A DNA stretch of 64,000 nt from Exiguobacterium flavidum (lineage in GTDB: Bacteria; Bacillota; Bacilli; Exiguobacteriales; Exiguobacteriaceae), in the NCBI RefSeq assembly GCF_003344535.1, contig NZ_QPKS01000004.1, positions 124,001 to 188,000 of the forward strand, in the 5' to 3' direction. Below, one piece after another: positions 52,215-61,136 of the stretch; position 1 is the first letter of the stretch, and each line of letters starts with the position of its first letter. The notes under the pieces are model-generated. The model worked only from the letters and a program-made list of their open reading frames with translations, was not told where the DNA came from and made no database searches. The translations under genes and the position numbers were made by a program.

Positions 52215-52231
52215 CATGAGGAGGAAACCAT

Positions 52232-53281
52232 TTGAACGAATGGGGTAGAATGCCGGCTGCAGAAGTCGGCGACAAAGAACAGACAGGACGTGTCGTCGCT
52301 GTCTTCCAGAAACAATACCGTGTCATGACACAAGCAGGCGAGACGCTCAGCGAGCTCTCAGGCAAGATGCGCTTCGAAGCGCTCGCGAAGGCGGAACTGC
52401 CTGCTGTCGGGGACTGGGTCATCCAGTCGATGCGCGAGCAAGGAAAGGGACGGATCGAGCGCGTGTTGCCGCGGTCGTCCCAGTTCTCAAGAAAGGCAGC
52501 CGGGACGGAGACGGAGGAGCAGATCATCTGCGCGAACGTCGACGTCGCGTTACTCGTCATGGCACTGGGCCATGATTTCAACGTCCGCCGCCTTGAACGT
52601 TACTTGACGGTCGCTTGGGATGCTGGCGTCACGCCGATCATCGTGTTGACGAAGCGAAGCCTCGTCGACTCGGTGGATGAGGAGCTGCAGGAACTCGACC
52701 TCGTCGCGTTCGGCACGCCTGTCTTCGCTGTCGATTCGCTGACGGGCGAAGGGATCGATGAACTGAAGATCGCACTTTCGCCTGGTCAGACGATCGTGCT
52801 CGTCGGCTCTTCAGGTGTCGGCAAGTCGACGCTCGTCAATGCGCTCGCAGGCAGTCACCTGATGGAGACGGGGGGAGTCCGGGAAGACGATGAACGGGGG
52901 CGCCATACGACGACCCATCGTGAGTTGAAGAAGCTCGACAGCGGTCTTATCCTCGTCGATACGCCAGGGATGCGGGAGTTGGCGTTATGGGACGGGGCGG
53001 ATGGTCTTGAGACGACGTTCTCGGACATCGAGACGCTTGCTGTAAATTGCAGATTCCGTGATTGCGAACATGGGAAGGAACCGGGATGTGCCGTCCGCAA
53101 GGCGCTCGAGACCGGTGATCTCCTGCGGGAACGCTGGGACAGTTACTTGAAGCTCAAACGTGAGATCGCCTATGCTGAACGCAAGCAGAGCGTGGCTCTG
53201 CAGGCGGCCGAACGCGACCGATGGAAAAAGATCCACAAAGAGAATCAGGCACGAATGAAAACGAAGTACCGAAAAGCCTAA
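52232..53281 (+). CDS. rsgA: Ribosome small subunit-dependent GTPase RsgA
   Basis: A circularly permuted GTPase that helps the last steps of 30S maturation. The 349-residue protein has an OB-fold region (QTGRVVAVFQKQYRVMTQAGE), G4 first (VLTKRSLVD), then the P-loop GSSGVGKSTLVNAL and G3 DTPGMREL, followed by a zinc finger CRFRDCEHGKEPGC. TTG start preceded by GAGGAGG and seven bases. Not at a usual Bacillus locus, where it neighbours prpC/prkC. Confidence 0.95.
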   Translation: MNEWGRMPAAEVGDKEQTGRVVAVFQKQYRVMTQAGETLSELSGKMRFEALAKAELPAVGDWVIQSMREQGKGRIERVLPRSSQFSRKAAGTETEEQIICANVDVALLVMALGHDFNVRRLERYLTVAWDAGVTPIIVLTKRSLVDSVDEELQELDLVAFGTPVFAVDSLTGEGIDELKIALSPGQTIVLVGSSGVGKSTLVNALAGSHLMETGGVREDDERGRHTTTHRELKKLDSGLILVDTPGMRELALWDGADGLETTFSDIETLAVNCRFRDCEHGKEPGCAVRKALETGDLLRERWDSYLKLKREIAYAERKQSVALQAAERDRWKKIHKENQARMKTKYRKA

Positions 53282-53312
53282 TGAAGAGGATGGCTCAAAA
53301 GTCCATCTGTAA

Positions 53313-53349
53313 AAGAGATACGGGAGCGGATTCCAAATCTGCTCCCGTA
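53313..53349. repeat. Large perfect hairpin downstream of rsgA
   Basis: AGATACGGGAGC and GCTCCCGTATCT enclose GATT-CCA-AATC. No T-run follows, so it is more a repeat or mRNA-end structure than a plain terminator. Confidence 0.7.
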
Positions 53350-53365
53350 TCTCGTCTAGACGAAA

Positions 53366-53516
53366 CCATTCGCTTCACGCGACTCCTGCAGGAAAAAGCA
53401 CGATGCGTCGCGCTGTCAGAGACAAAAAAGACCCGGTTCCCTGTCCGAAATGGAAAGGGAGCTTGCTGCTTGTGTCTCGCCTGAGGAAAGCAAGTGAAGA
53501 ACGAGTGGTTCCTTTT
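53366..53516. repeat. Possible dispersed repeat (bcr-like)
   Basis: CCATTCGCTTCAC near 53366 and GTGAAGAACGAGTGG near 53500 are imperfect inverted ends. CGCGACTCCTGCAGGAAAAAGC inside is a sequence style common to short dispersed repeats of Bacillaceae. The stretch has no ORF. Membership is from memory. Confidence 0.45.
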
Positions 53517-53594
53517 TTGAGTCAGCCTCATTCTTTTTTAGGGGAACGAGACGAATTTTGGCTAAGATAGGAAAAATGGATTGGGGGAATCAGC

Positions 53595-54134
53595 ATGTTC
53601 GATATGAGAATCAGAGAGGATTTGGCACTTACGCTGATCGAGCGGCACCATGCCGAGGAGATATATGAGATGGTCGATGCGAACCGGGCGTACTTGAGGG
53701 AATGGCTCGGCTGGGTCGACGGGGCGACAGGACCGGAGTTGTACCGGGAAGATGTCATCCCGGCCTGGCTGCAGCAGTTCGCTGAAGGGGACGGATGTAC
53801 GGCAGGAATCCGTCACGACGGGAAGTTCGTTGGAATCATCAACCTACACTACATCAATCGGCAGCTCCGTTCGACGAGCATCGGGTATTACCTGCGGGAG
53901 GACGCGCAGGGCAAGGGCATCATGACGGCTGCCGTCAAAACGCTGACGGACCATTGCTTCGACGTGCTGGATTTGAATAAGGTGACGATCCAGTGCGCGA
54001 CAGGTAACGTCAAGAGTCGGAGCATCCCGGAACGGCTGGGCTTTACGCTTGAAGGAGTCAGCCGGGACGAGGAGTTCATCAACGGACACTATAACGATAT
54101 CGCGACCTACAGCCTTTTGCGTAAAGACAGATGA
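53595..54134 (+). CDS. GNAT acetyltransferase, RimJ/RimL type (YdaF-like)
   Basis: A 179-residue acetyltransferase. LREWLGWVDG, GYYLREDAQGKGIMTAAVKTLTDHCF (acetyl-CoA loop QGKGIM) and TGNVKSRSIPERLGFTLEG are the marks of the RimJ/RimL/YdaF group, which acetylate N-termini of ribosomal proteins or other amines. Substrate is unknown. ATG with TGGGGGAAT upstream. Single gene followed by a terminator. Confidence 0.88.
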   Translation: MFDMRIREDLALTLIERHHAEEIYEMVDANRAYLREWLGWVDGATGPELYREDVIPAWLQQFAEGDGCTAGIRHDGKFVGIINLHYINRQLRSTSIGYYLREDAQGKGIMTAAVKTLTDHCFDVLDLNKVTIQCATGNVKSRSIPERLGFTLEGVSRDEEFINGHYNDIATYSLLRKDR

Positions 54135-54149
54135 GACAAAGAAAGAATG

Positions 54150-54200
54150 AAGACCCGCCTTGCACTCGCCTGATACAGGGGAACGCAAGACGGGTCTTTT
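54150..54200. terminator. Terminator between convergent genes
   Basis: AAGACCCGCCTTGC and GCAAGACGGGTCTT with a loop of about 20 bases, T4 after. Confidence 0.85.
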
Positions 54201-54204
54201 ACTG

Positions 54205-55881
54205 TCAGTCGAAGATGAGCGGCGTATCAAGTGCCTGTTTCAACTGCTTCAGTTCAGCAATCGTCACTTCAGGATTTGCTTTCGAGCCGACCCGGAGTTC
54301 AAGTGTTCCGACCGGATGGACCTCGATCCGCTCCCCGAGCACGATCGTCTTGTTCGACAGGCGGTCCGTGAAGTGCGTATCATGCGAGATCATGAGGAGC
54401 TCGCCCGGGAAGGCTTCGAGCGCCATCTCGATTCGCTCGCGCGTCATGACATCAAGGTAGTTCGTCGGCTCGTCGAGTGCAAGCACGCGTGCTCCGGAGA
54501 AATAAAGACGAAGGAAGGCGATACGGCACTTCTCTCCCATGCTCGCCTCATGAATCGGTTTGAATACCTCGTCACGTCGGAAGAGGAAGCAGGCGAGGAG
54601 TGTCCGGGCCTCCGTCTCAGAAATCGGCAAATCGAGCAGTGCGTCGAGCAGGGTGCCGTCTTCGGGCAACGTCGACAACGACTGGGAAAAGTAGCCGATT
54701 CGAAGCGAAGGGTGTCGATCGACCTTTCCGGAAAGCGGTGGGAGGGTCCCGAGCATCACTTGAAGGAGGGTCGTCTTGCCGGAACCGTTCGGTCCGACGA
54801 TTGCGATGCGGTCACCTCGAATGGCTTCGAATGTCACGGGTTCGAATAGAGCGTTGCCCTCGTGGCCGAACGTGACGTCTTCAAGACGAAGCAGGCGTTT
54901 TACGTGCAGGGTGCCGGCATCGAATTCGACGCGGATACCTGCTTCTTCCCGAGGCTTTTGGACCCGTTCCTGTTCCAGCTTCTTCAATTGCTGTTCTTTC
55001 GCCTTGATTTTGATAGCGTGCTTGGCTGCGCTCTTCTTCGCGGTCGGATTGCGTTCACTCGCTGCAGCCGTCGCTTTTTTATGCCAAATGTCATATCGTC
55101 CGATGATCTGCAACAGTTCGTTCTTCGCCTGTTCCTGTTTCTCATACAGTGCTTTGACAGTCTTCTCCTCATGATCCTTCTGCTGTCGGTAGGCGCTGTA
55201 GTTTCCTTTGAAGCGCCGGATACCTGCGTTCGTCAGCTCGAGCACTGCACCCGCCGTCGCATCGATGAAGGACCGTTCGTGCGAGACGTAAAGGACCGTT
55301 CCGGGATATGCCATGATCCAGTCGGTCAGCCAGTCGAGCGTCTTGCCGTCGAGATGGTTGGTCGGCTCATCGAGCAATAGTACGTCGGGGCGCATCAAAT
55401 ACAGGCGTGCGAGTTGGGTACGTGTCTGCTCCCCGCCGCTCAGCTGGTCGAAAGGCTGTTGGAAATGTTCGCTCGACAGCCCGACTTCTTTGAGCACCCG
55501 TACAGCGTCTGCCTCAAGCGAAAAAGCATCCTTGTCGAGTGCTAGCTGATAATCATCGAGATAGGACGGGGATTCCGAGTCATCGAGTTTCGCAAGCAAG
55601 GCGGCTCTCATGACGTCTCCTGCCATGACGTAAGAAAGGACCGGTTCTTTCGTGTTGACGGACTGGTCGAGGACACCGAACCGGACATCCTGCCAATGGA
55701 TCGTCCCTGAGGTTGGAGACATACGGCGGGCCAGCAGTTTGAACAAGGTCGTCTTGCCGACTCCGTTCCTGCCGAACAGGGCGGCCTTTTCCCCCTCTTG
55801 CAGAGTGAAGGACAGGTTTTCAAAGAGGAGGCGATGCTCGACTTCCATTTTGAGTTTGTGGACGGATAGGATTTCATTCAT
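54205..55881 (-). CDS. ABC-F ribosomal-protection ATPase, Vga/VmlR class
   Basis: A 558-residue soluble twin-ATPase of the ARE ABC-F group, which displaces antibiotics from the ribosome. First domain: GRNGVGKTTLFKLL, LSGGEQTRTQLARL, LLLDEPTNHLD. A long Lys/Glu linker (about 255-340) reaches the ribosome. Second: GPNGSGKTTLLQVM, but the signature is SMGEKCRIAF rather than LSGGE, then LALDEPTNYLD. The start with GGGAGC is at 55881; longer frames run back through the leader. Drug spectrum cannot be read from sequence. A terminator-containing leader precedes it. Confidence 0.88.
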   Translation of the reverse strand: MNEILSVHKLKMEVEHRLLFENLSFTLQEGEKAALFGRNGVGKTTLFKLLARRMSPTSGTIHWQDVRFGVLDQSVNTKEPVLSYVMAGDVMRAALLAKLDDSESPSYLDDYQLALDKDAFSLEADAVRVLKEVGLSSEHFQQPFDQLSGGEQTRTQLARLYLMRPDVLLLDEPTNHLDGKTLDWLTDWIMAYPGTVLYVSHERSFIDATAGAVLELTNAGIRRFKGNYSAYRQQKDHEEKTVKALYEKQEQAKNELLQIIGRYDIWHKKATAAASERNPTAKKSAAKHAIKIKAKEQQLKKLEQERVQKPREEAGIRVEFDAGTLHVKRLLRLEDVTFGHEGNALFEPVTFEAIRGDRIAIVGPNGSGKTTLLQVMLGTLPPLSGKVDRHPSLRIGYFSQSLSTLPEDGTLLDALLDLPISETEARTLLACFLFRRDEVFKPIHEASMGEKCRIAFLRLYFSGARVLALDEPTNYLDVMTRERIEMALEAFPGELLMISHDTHFTDRLSNKTIVLGERIEVHPVGTLELRVGSKANPEVTIAELKQLKQALDTPLIFD

Positions 55882-55923
55882 AAGATCAGCTCCCAGTATG
55901 TTCATTTCGGGTAGGATGAAATG

Positions 55924-55955
55924 AAAACACACCATCCGCGCACGCGGATGGTGTG
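55924..55955 (-). terminator. Leader terminator of the ABC-F gene
   Basis: CACACCATCCGCG and CGCGGATGGTGTG form a perfect 13-bp stem followed by TTTTCAT on the minus strand, upstream of the gene start rather than after a gene. Confidence 0.8.
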
Positions 55956-56075
55956 AGACTGGTCGTATGCCAAAGGGATGCCATGCATGGGCATGGCAAT
56001 ACCGAGAGATGGACACACTTCTAGCGTCAAACCTCCACGCGTCTTTCGCGCGAAAGCGATGAATTCATTCATCGA

Positions 56076-56102
56076 TTAGACGTTAGCAAGTGTAGTGTAC
56101 AT
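56076..56102 (-). CDS. 8-codon leader peptide candidate (MYTTLANV)
   Basis: ATG-TAC-ACT-ACA-CTT-GCT-AAC-GTC-TAA. The AGGAGGT upstream is 12 bases away, longer than ideal. A stalled ribosome here could change folding of the following hairpins. Confidence 0.35.
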   Translation of the reverse strand: MYTTLANV

Positions 56103-56163
56103 GTCTTCGGTAGTACCTCCTATGATTTCGTTACTCGAATTGTAACAAGATGGAAGCGCTTCG

Positions 56164-56886
56164 TCAATGGACGAGGTGGGCGTTCAACAGTGATTCGGCC
56201 CACTGCGTCTCCTCTGCTGTCGGCGGCTCGACGTCCTTCAATGCGTATTCGAGTCCGAGCGCTTCCCATTTATAGACGCCGAGCTGGTGGTAGGGGAGCA
56301 CCTCGACGCGCTCGACGTTCTTGAGCGTACCGATGAACTCGCCCGTCCGGCGGAGGAACTCTTCGTTCAGCGTGATGCCCGGAATCAGGACGTGCCGGAT
56401 CCAGACCGGGATTCCGCGGTCCGAGAGAAGCTGTGCGAATTCGAGCGTGTTCTTGTTGCTTCGCCCCGTCAGGATGCGGCAGGCGGCATCGTCGATGTGC
56501 TTGATGTCGAGCAGGACGAGGTCCGTCTGTTCGAGTATTTGTTCGATGTTGGCCGGCTTGACGGATCCGGCCGTATCGATCGCCGTGTGCAAGCCATGCG
56601 ATTTCGCTTCACGGAGCGCCGCTTCGAGGAATTCAGGCTGCGCGAGCGGTTCCCCTCCTGAGAAGGTGATACCGCCGCCTGAAGCATCAAGGAAGGACCG
56701 GTAACCGAGCGCTTCCGAAACGATCGATTCGGGTGTCACGCGGCGGCCGCATCCGAATTCCCAAGTGTCCGCGTTATGGCAATATTGGCAGCGAAGGGGA
56801 CAGCCTTGCGTGAAGGCGATGAAGCGGATGCCCGGCCCGTCGACGGTGCCGCAGGATTCTGTTGAGTGGATCATTCCGTAAGTCAT
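56164..56886 (-). CDS. pflA: Pyruvate formate-lyase activating enzyme
   Basis: A 240-residue radical-SAM enzyme that puts the glycyl radical on PflB under anaerobic conditions. The cluster motif is GCPLRCQYCHNADTW (C-x3-C-x2-C), with GGITFSGGEPLAQPEFL after it. Length is as usual. Thirty-three bases separate it from pflB, and both read leftward. Confidence 0.95.
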   Translation of the reverse strand: MTYGMIHSTESCGTVDGPGIRFIAFTQGCPLRCQYCHNADTWEFGCGRRVTPESIVSEALGYRSFLDASGGGITFSGGEPLAQPEFLEAALREAKSHGLHTAIDTAGSVKPANIEQILEQTDLVLLDIKHIDDAACRILTGRSNKNTLEFAQLLSDRGIPVWIRHVLIPGITLNEEFLRRTGEFIGTLKNVERVEVLPYHQLGVYKWEALGLEYALKDVEPPTAEETQWAESLLNAHLVH

Positions 56887-56919
56887 GGTCAGTCAGTCCT
56901 TTCCGAATGGGAGGCCCGG

Positions 56920-59169
56920 TCAGATCGAGCCGTGGAACGTGCGGTTGATGACGTCGATCTGCTGTTCGCGTGTCAGCTTGATGAAGTTGACTGCGTAGCC
57001 GGAGACACGGATCGTCAATTGCGGATACAGTTCTGGGTGGTCCATCGCTTCCATCAGCGTCTCACGGTCGAAGACGTTGACATTGAGATGGTGTCCTTTG
57101 TTCTCACCGCCCATATAGCCGTCGAGCAGAGCGACCGCATTGCTGATGCGTGTCTGATCGTCCTTGCCGAGCGCTTTCGGGACGATCGAGAACGTGTAGG
57201 AAATACCGTCGAGTGCGTGCTCGTAAGGGAGCTTTCCGACGGAAGTCAAAGCGGCGACTGCACCTTTCGTATCGCGGCCGTGCATCGGGTTCGCTCCTGG
57301 AGCGAACGGTTCGCCGGCACGCCGTCCATCCGGCGTGTTGCCGGTCTTCTTGCCATAGACGACGTTCGACGTGATCGTAAGCACCGACTGAGTCGGCAGA
57401 GAGTTGCGGTAGGTCGGATGTTTGCGGATTTTCTCCATGAACAGTTCGACGAGATCGACTGCCATCGAGTCGACGCGGTCGTCGTTGTTCCCGAATTTCG
57501 GGAAGTCTCCTTCGATTTTGAAGTCGACGGCGATCCCATCCTCGTCGCGGATCGGCGTGACCTTCGCATATCGAATAGCAGAGAGACTGTCCGCTACGAC
57601 CGACAGACCAGCGATGCCGCACGCCATCGTCCGCAGGATCTCAGGGTCATGAAGCGCCATCTCGATCCGCTCGTAGCTGTACTTGTCATGCATGAAGTGG
57701 ATGACGTTGAGCGTGTTCACGTATAGTTCAGCAAGCCAGTCGAGCTGTTTGTCGAACGCAGCGATGACCGTTTCGTAATCAAGCACCTCGTCGAGGATCG
57801 GTTCCGTCTTCGGTGCGACTTGCATCTTCATCTTCTCATCGATGCCGCCATTGATCGTATAGAGCAATGCTTTCGCGAGGTTAGCGCGAGCGCCGAAGAA
57901 CTGCATCTGTTTCCCGATTCGCATCGCCGAGACGCAACAGGCGATGCCGTAGTCGTCGCCGTAGATCGGAAGCATCAGCTCGTCGTTCTCATATTGGATC
58001 GAGCTCGAGATGATCGACATCTTCGCGCAGAACTCCTTGAACCCTCTCGGAAGCTTCGTCGACCAGAGGACGGTCAGGTTCGGTTCCGGTGCAGGACCGA
58101 GGTTCGAGAGCGTATGGAGGAAGCGGAACGAGCTCTTCGTGACGTTCGATCGTCCGTCTTCGCTCATCCCGCCGATCGATTCCGTCACCCATGTCGGATC
58201 GCCGGAGAAGAGGTCGTTATAGTCAGGCGTCCGGAGGAATTTGACGATCCGCAGTTTCATGACGAAATGGTCGACGAGTTCTTGAGCTGTTTCTTCCGTC
58301 AGTGTCCCATTCTCGAGGTCCCGCTCGATATAGATATCGAAGAAGGTAGAGACGCGACCGAGTGACATCGCAGCTCCGTTTTGTTCCTTGATGGCTGCCA
58401 GATAGGCGAGATAGACCCACTGGAAGGCTTCCTGCGCGTTTTCGGCAGGACGCGAGAGGTCACATCCATATTTTTGTCCGAGAATCTCGAGTTCCTTCAA
58501 CGCCCGGAGTTGCTCATTCATCTCTTCGCGGTCACGGATGTCCGTCTCGCTCAGGAAGCCGCCCCGTGCGTCGAGGTCGTTCTTCCGCGATTCGATCAGG
58601 TAGCGCGTACCATACAAGGCGACACGCCGGTAGTCACCGATGATCCGCCCGCGCCCGTATGCGTCGGGGAGCCCGGTGATGATCCCTGCCTTCCGTGCAG
58701 CCCGCATCTCTGGCGTGTAGGCATCGAATACGCCCTGGTTATGCGTCTTGCGGTATTCGCTGAACACTTTCGTCACCTGATCATCCGGCTTGAATCCATA
58801 CGCTTCAAGCGCGTCATTGACCATCCGGATTCCCCCGTTCGGGTGAATCGACCGTTTAAACGGTACATCCGTCTGAAGACCGACGACTTTTTCGAGGTCG
58901 CGATTCAAATAGCCCGCCTCGTGGGAGAGAATCGTCGACGGGGTCGATGCATCGACATCATAGACTCCTCCGCGGACGCGTTCTTCGGCGGTCAGGCTCA
59001 TGATCTGTTGCCACAGCGCTTCTGTCGCATCAGTCGGACCGGCTAGGAATTGATCGTCTCCTGTGTATTCCGTCCGGTTGCGGCGGATGAAGTCGGCGAG
59101 ATCGATCTGTTCCATCCACGGTCCAGTCGTAAAGCCGTTCCAAGCAGGTAATGTTTTTTCGAGTAGCAT
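56920..59169 (-). CDS. pflB: Formate acetyltransferase (pyruvate formate-lyase)
   Basis: Cleaves pyruvate with CoA to acetyl-CoA and formate using a glycyl radical. The 749-residue enzyme carries the adjacent catalytic cysteines in [12 protein letters not shown] and the radical glycine in RVSGYAVNF (Gly724). The start at 59169 is set by AAGGAGTGTTTTCAC; an ATG 16 codons earlier lacks a site. Formate made here could supply fhs. The promoter has Fnr-like sequences. Confidence 0.96.
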   Translation of the reverse strand: MLLEKTLPAWNGFTTGPWMEQIDLADFIRRNRTEYTGDDQFLAGPTDATEALWQQIMSLTAEERVRGGVYDVDASTPSTILSHEAGYLNRDLEKVVGLQTDVPFKRSIHPNGGIRMVNDALEAYGFKPDDQVTKVFSEYRKTHNQGVFDAYTPEMRAARKAGIITGLPDAYGRGRIIGDYRRVALYGTRYLIESRKNDLDARGGFLSETDIRDREEMNEQLRALKELEILGQKYGCDLSRPAENAQEAFQWVYLAYLAAIKEQNGAAMSLGRVSTFFDIYIERDLENGTLTEETAQELVDHFVMKLRIVKFLRTPDYNDLFSGDPTWVTESIGGMSEDGRSNVTKSSFRFLHTLSNLGPAPEPNLTVLWSTKLPRGFKEFCAKMSIISSSIQYENDELMLPIYGDDYGIACCVSAMRIGKQMQFFGARANLAKALLYTINGGIDEKMKMQVAPKTEPILDEVLDYETVIAAFDKQLDWLAELYVNTLNVIHFMHDKYSYERIEMALHDPEILRTMACGIAGLSVVADSLSAIRYAKVTPIRDEDGIAVDFKIEGDFPKFGNNDDRVDSMAVDLVELFMEKIRKHPTYRNSLPTQSVLTITSNVVYGKKTGNTPDGRRAGEPFAPGANPMHGRDTKGAVAALTSVGKLPYEHALDGISYTFSIVPKALGKDDQTRISNAVALLDGYMGGENKGHHLNVNVFDRETLMEAMDHPELYPQLTIRVSGYAVNFIKLTREQQIDVINRTFHGSI

Positions 59170-59511
59170 GTGAAAACACTCCTTCATCTGTATTTGAAAA
59201 GGGTTACACTCTTCCATGTGAATAGTTTAACAAACTAATCGATCGTAATGTATTACATGTTTGTGAAAGTTGTATCAATCAAGTGAACAGGCAATTCAGC
59301 CATTTGGTTCATCTGTTATACTCTAATCAGGAGTATTGGAAAACAGGGAAAGTGTGAAGCAAGAAGGAGACACGCTTCTACTGTTCTACTGAAAACCTGA
59401 TTCTAGGAAAGATACAGGGAAGGAGCGTGAGTAAAGTCACGGCCCTTCTTGTGTTTTTAGGACGTATCGTCGACAATGAAAAAGGGAATAACGACCGTGG
59501 AGGTGCCATAT
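59170..59511. other. Divergent promoter region, pflB and the gene at 59512
   Basis: It holds the Fnr-like sites and an extended -10 promoter TGTTATACT (59314-59322) on the plus strand. GAAGC...GCTTC (about 59357-59379) may be a small hairpin in the 5' leader. No ORF longer than about 35 codons has a usable ribosome site. Confidence 0.5.
59217..59232. promoter_or_regulatory. Fnr-like half-conserved site before pflB
   Basis: TGTGA-ATAGTT-TAACA matches TGTGA-N6-TCACA in nine of ten positions. A poorer relative, TGTGA-AAGTTG-TATCA, is at 59262-59277. They lie 48-108 bases upstream of the pflB start. Confidence 0.5.
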
Positions 59512-59937
59512 ATGGAATACACAGCATTGAATGAGCGGGGTGACTACCGCTCGGGAGACTGGATTTCACTCAAGACGAATGAAGCAGGGGAATCGCGGGA
59601 CGGTATGATCACGGAATTCGAGAGTGACGGGTTCTGGATGCGTTTTGAGGACGACTGGGAGTTCGAAGACTTCATCGCGTACACAGACCGCTATCTTTGT
59701 GCGCTCATCAAGCGACCAATCGATGTTCTTGCGAATTACCCGGCGCTGGAAGGATATCCGAAATTGACGGCCGAACTGCAGGATCGTATCAACCAAGGAT
59801 TCGAGATAGATTCATCCGAGACGCAAGAGGACAGCATCCTCTTCCATATCCGGATCACAGAGGCAGGTACACCTTACACGCAGACACTTCGTGGTTACTA
59901 CGAAGATGAAATCGACCGTTTTGAATATGTCACATAA
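59512..59937 (+). CDS. Hypothetical acidic protein
   Basis: A 141-residue protein, very rich in Glu, Asp and Tyr, with no signal peptide or membrane helix. Pairs such as GDWISLKTNEAGESRDG and FWMRFEDDWEFEDFIAY suggest a beta-rich N-terminal domain. I do not recognise a family. The ATG at 59512 follows GGAGGTGCCATAT; a longer frame from 59476 has no better site. Thirty bases before the helicase gene, so the two probably form an operon. Confidence 0.65.
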   Translation: MEYTALNERGDYRSGDWISLKTNEAGESRDGMITEFESDGFWMRFEDDWEFEDFIAYTDRYLCALIKRPIDVLANYPALEGYPKLTAELQDRINQGFEIDSSETQEDSILFHIRITEAGTPYTQTLRGYYEDEIDRFEYVT

Positions 59938-59966
59938 GGATTCGAAAGAGAGAGTAGGAATTTAAC

Positions 59967-61136
59967 ATGAACTTTAACCAACCATTCATTCAAGAAGCAT
60001 GGGACCGGGCACGTTTCGAAACGATGATGCCGGTCCAGGAACAGGCAATCCCGCTGTTGCGGGAAGGCAAGGACGTCCTGATCGAGGCGCCGACCGGAAC
60101 GGGGAAGACGCTCGCATACGTCATCCCTGCGCTCGAACGGATCGACATCGAGGCGCCTACCGTACAGGTCGTCATCACGGCACCGACGCGTGAACTCGTC
60201 ATGCAGATTCATCAGGTCATTCAATTGTTCGCGCAAGGAAGCGGCATCCGTTCCGGATCCTTCATCGGCGGAGTAGAATTGAAACGCCAATACGAGCGCT
60301 TGAAGAAGAAGCCGCAAATCGTCGTCGGTACACCGGGCCGTCTCGTCGAGCTGATCGATTCGAAGAAGTTGAAGATGCATGAAGTCAAGCTCATCGTCCT
60401 CGATGAAGCGGATCAGATCTATGAGAGCGGGATGAGTGAATCGGCGACGCGAATCGCGAACAGCGCGCTTCGTGACCGCCAGATCGCCTTCGTCTCAGCG
60501 ACGCTGCCTGAACGGACGGCTGAATGGGGACGGACGCTTGCGAACGATCCTGCTGTCGTACGCGTTGAACGTCAAACGAGTTCACAGGTGCAATTCGGCT
60601 ATATCGAGACATCCCGCCGCCTCAAGCCGGAACTTTTGCGCCGCCTTGCGAACATCCGTGATGCGAAAGTGCTTGCCTTCATCAATAACCGGTCATTCCT
60701 TGGGCCTTTGAATGGCGAGTTGAGCAAGTTCTCGATGGACTACCGGATTCTTGACGCAGAGAAAGGCAAGCGAGAACGAATGGAGACGTTGCGCTCTTAT
60801 AAACGCGGCGAATTCCCGCTCCTCGTCACCACGGGGCTCGCTGCACGCGGTCTCGATATCGAAGGCGTCTCGCACGTCGTGCACTTCGATCTACCGGAAT
60901 CGCTTGACGACTTCGTCCACCGCTCAGGGCGGACAGGACGCGGAAACGCAGAGGGGATGGTCCTCGCGCTCGTTACGGACCAGGACAAGAAACATCTCCA
61001 GACACTCGCTCGTCAGATGGGCGTCGAGCTGCAAGAGATGGAAATCTACCGTGGCGAAGTGATCGAGAAACGCGAATTCACGGAACCGAAGACGATCAAA
61101 CGGCCGGCTGGGCATCGGAAAGGACCAACAAGATGA
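59967..61136 (+). CDS. DEAD-box RNA helicase, YfmL-like
   Basis: A 389-residue helicase. Motifs: Q-motif region FETMMPVQEQAIPLL, I EAPTGTGKT, Ia TAPTREL, GG, Ib TPGRL, II LDEADQ, III VSATL, IV AFINNR, V TTGLAARGLDI and VI HRSGRTGR. The short length without a C-terminal RNA-binding extension fits YfmL, which assists 50S ribosome assembly in B. subtilis. The stop overlaps the next gene by four bases. Confidence 0.92.
   Translation: MNFNQPFIQEAWDRARFETMMPVQEQAIPLLREGKDVLIEAPTGTGKTLAYVIPALERIDIEAPTVQVVITAPTRELVMQIHQVIQLFAQGSGIRSGSFIGGVELKRQYERLKKKPQIVVGTPGRLVELIDSKKLKMHEVKLIVLDEADQIYESGMSESATRIANSALRDRQIAFVSATLPERTAEWGRTLANDPAVVRVERQTSSQVQFGYIETSRRLKPELLRRLANIRDAKVLAFINNRSFLGPLNGELSKFSMDYRILDAEKGKRERMETLRSYKRGEFPLLVTTGLAARGLDIEGVSHVVHFDLPESLDDFVHRSGRTGRGNAEGMVLALVTDQDKKHLQTLARQMGVELQEMEIYRGEVIEKREFTEPKTIKRPAGHRKGPTR

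Larger units (their letters stand above)
55882..56118 (-). promoter_or_regulatory. Attenuator-type leader of the ABC-F gene
   Basis: From about 56118 down to 55882 the transcript has AGGAGGT, an 8-codon ORF, hairpins CGATGAA-TTCATCG, CTTTCGCGCGAAAG and TGCCATGC...GCATGGCA, then a terminator. This layout is that of ribosome-sensing attenuators known before vmlR and vga-type genes. Confidence 0.65.

Noticed and set aside
59430-59534. 35-codon GTG frame ahead of the gene at 59512
   Set aside because: AAGGAGC touches the GTG with almost no spacer, and the frame overlaps the better supported ATG at 59512.
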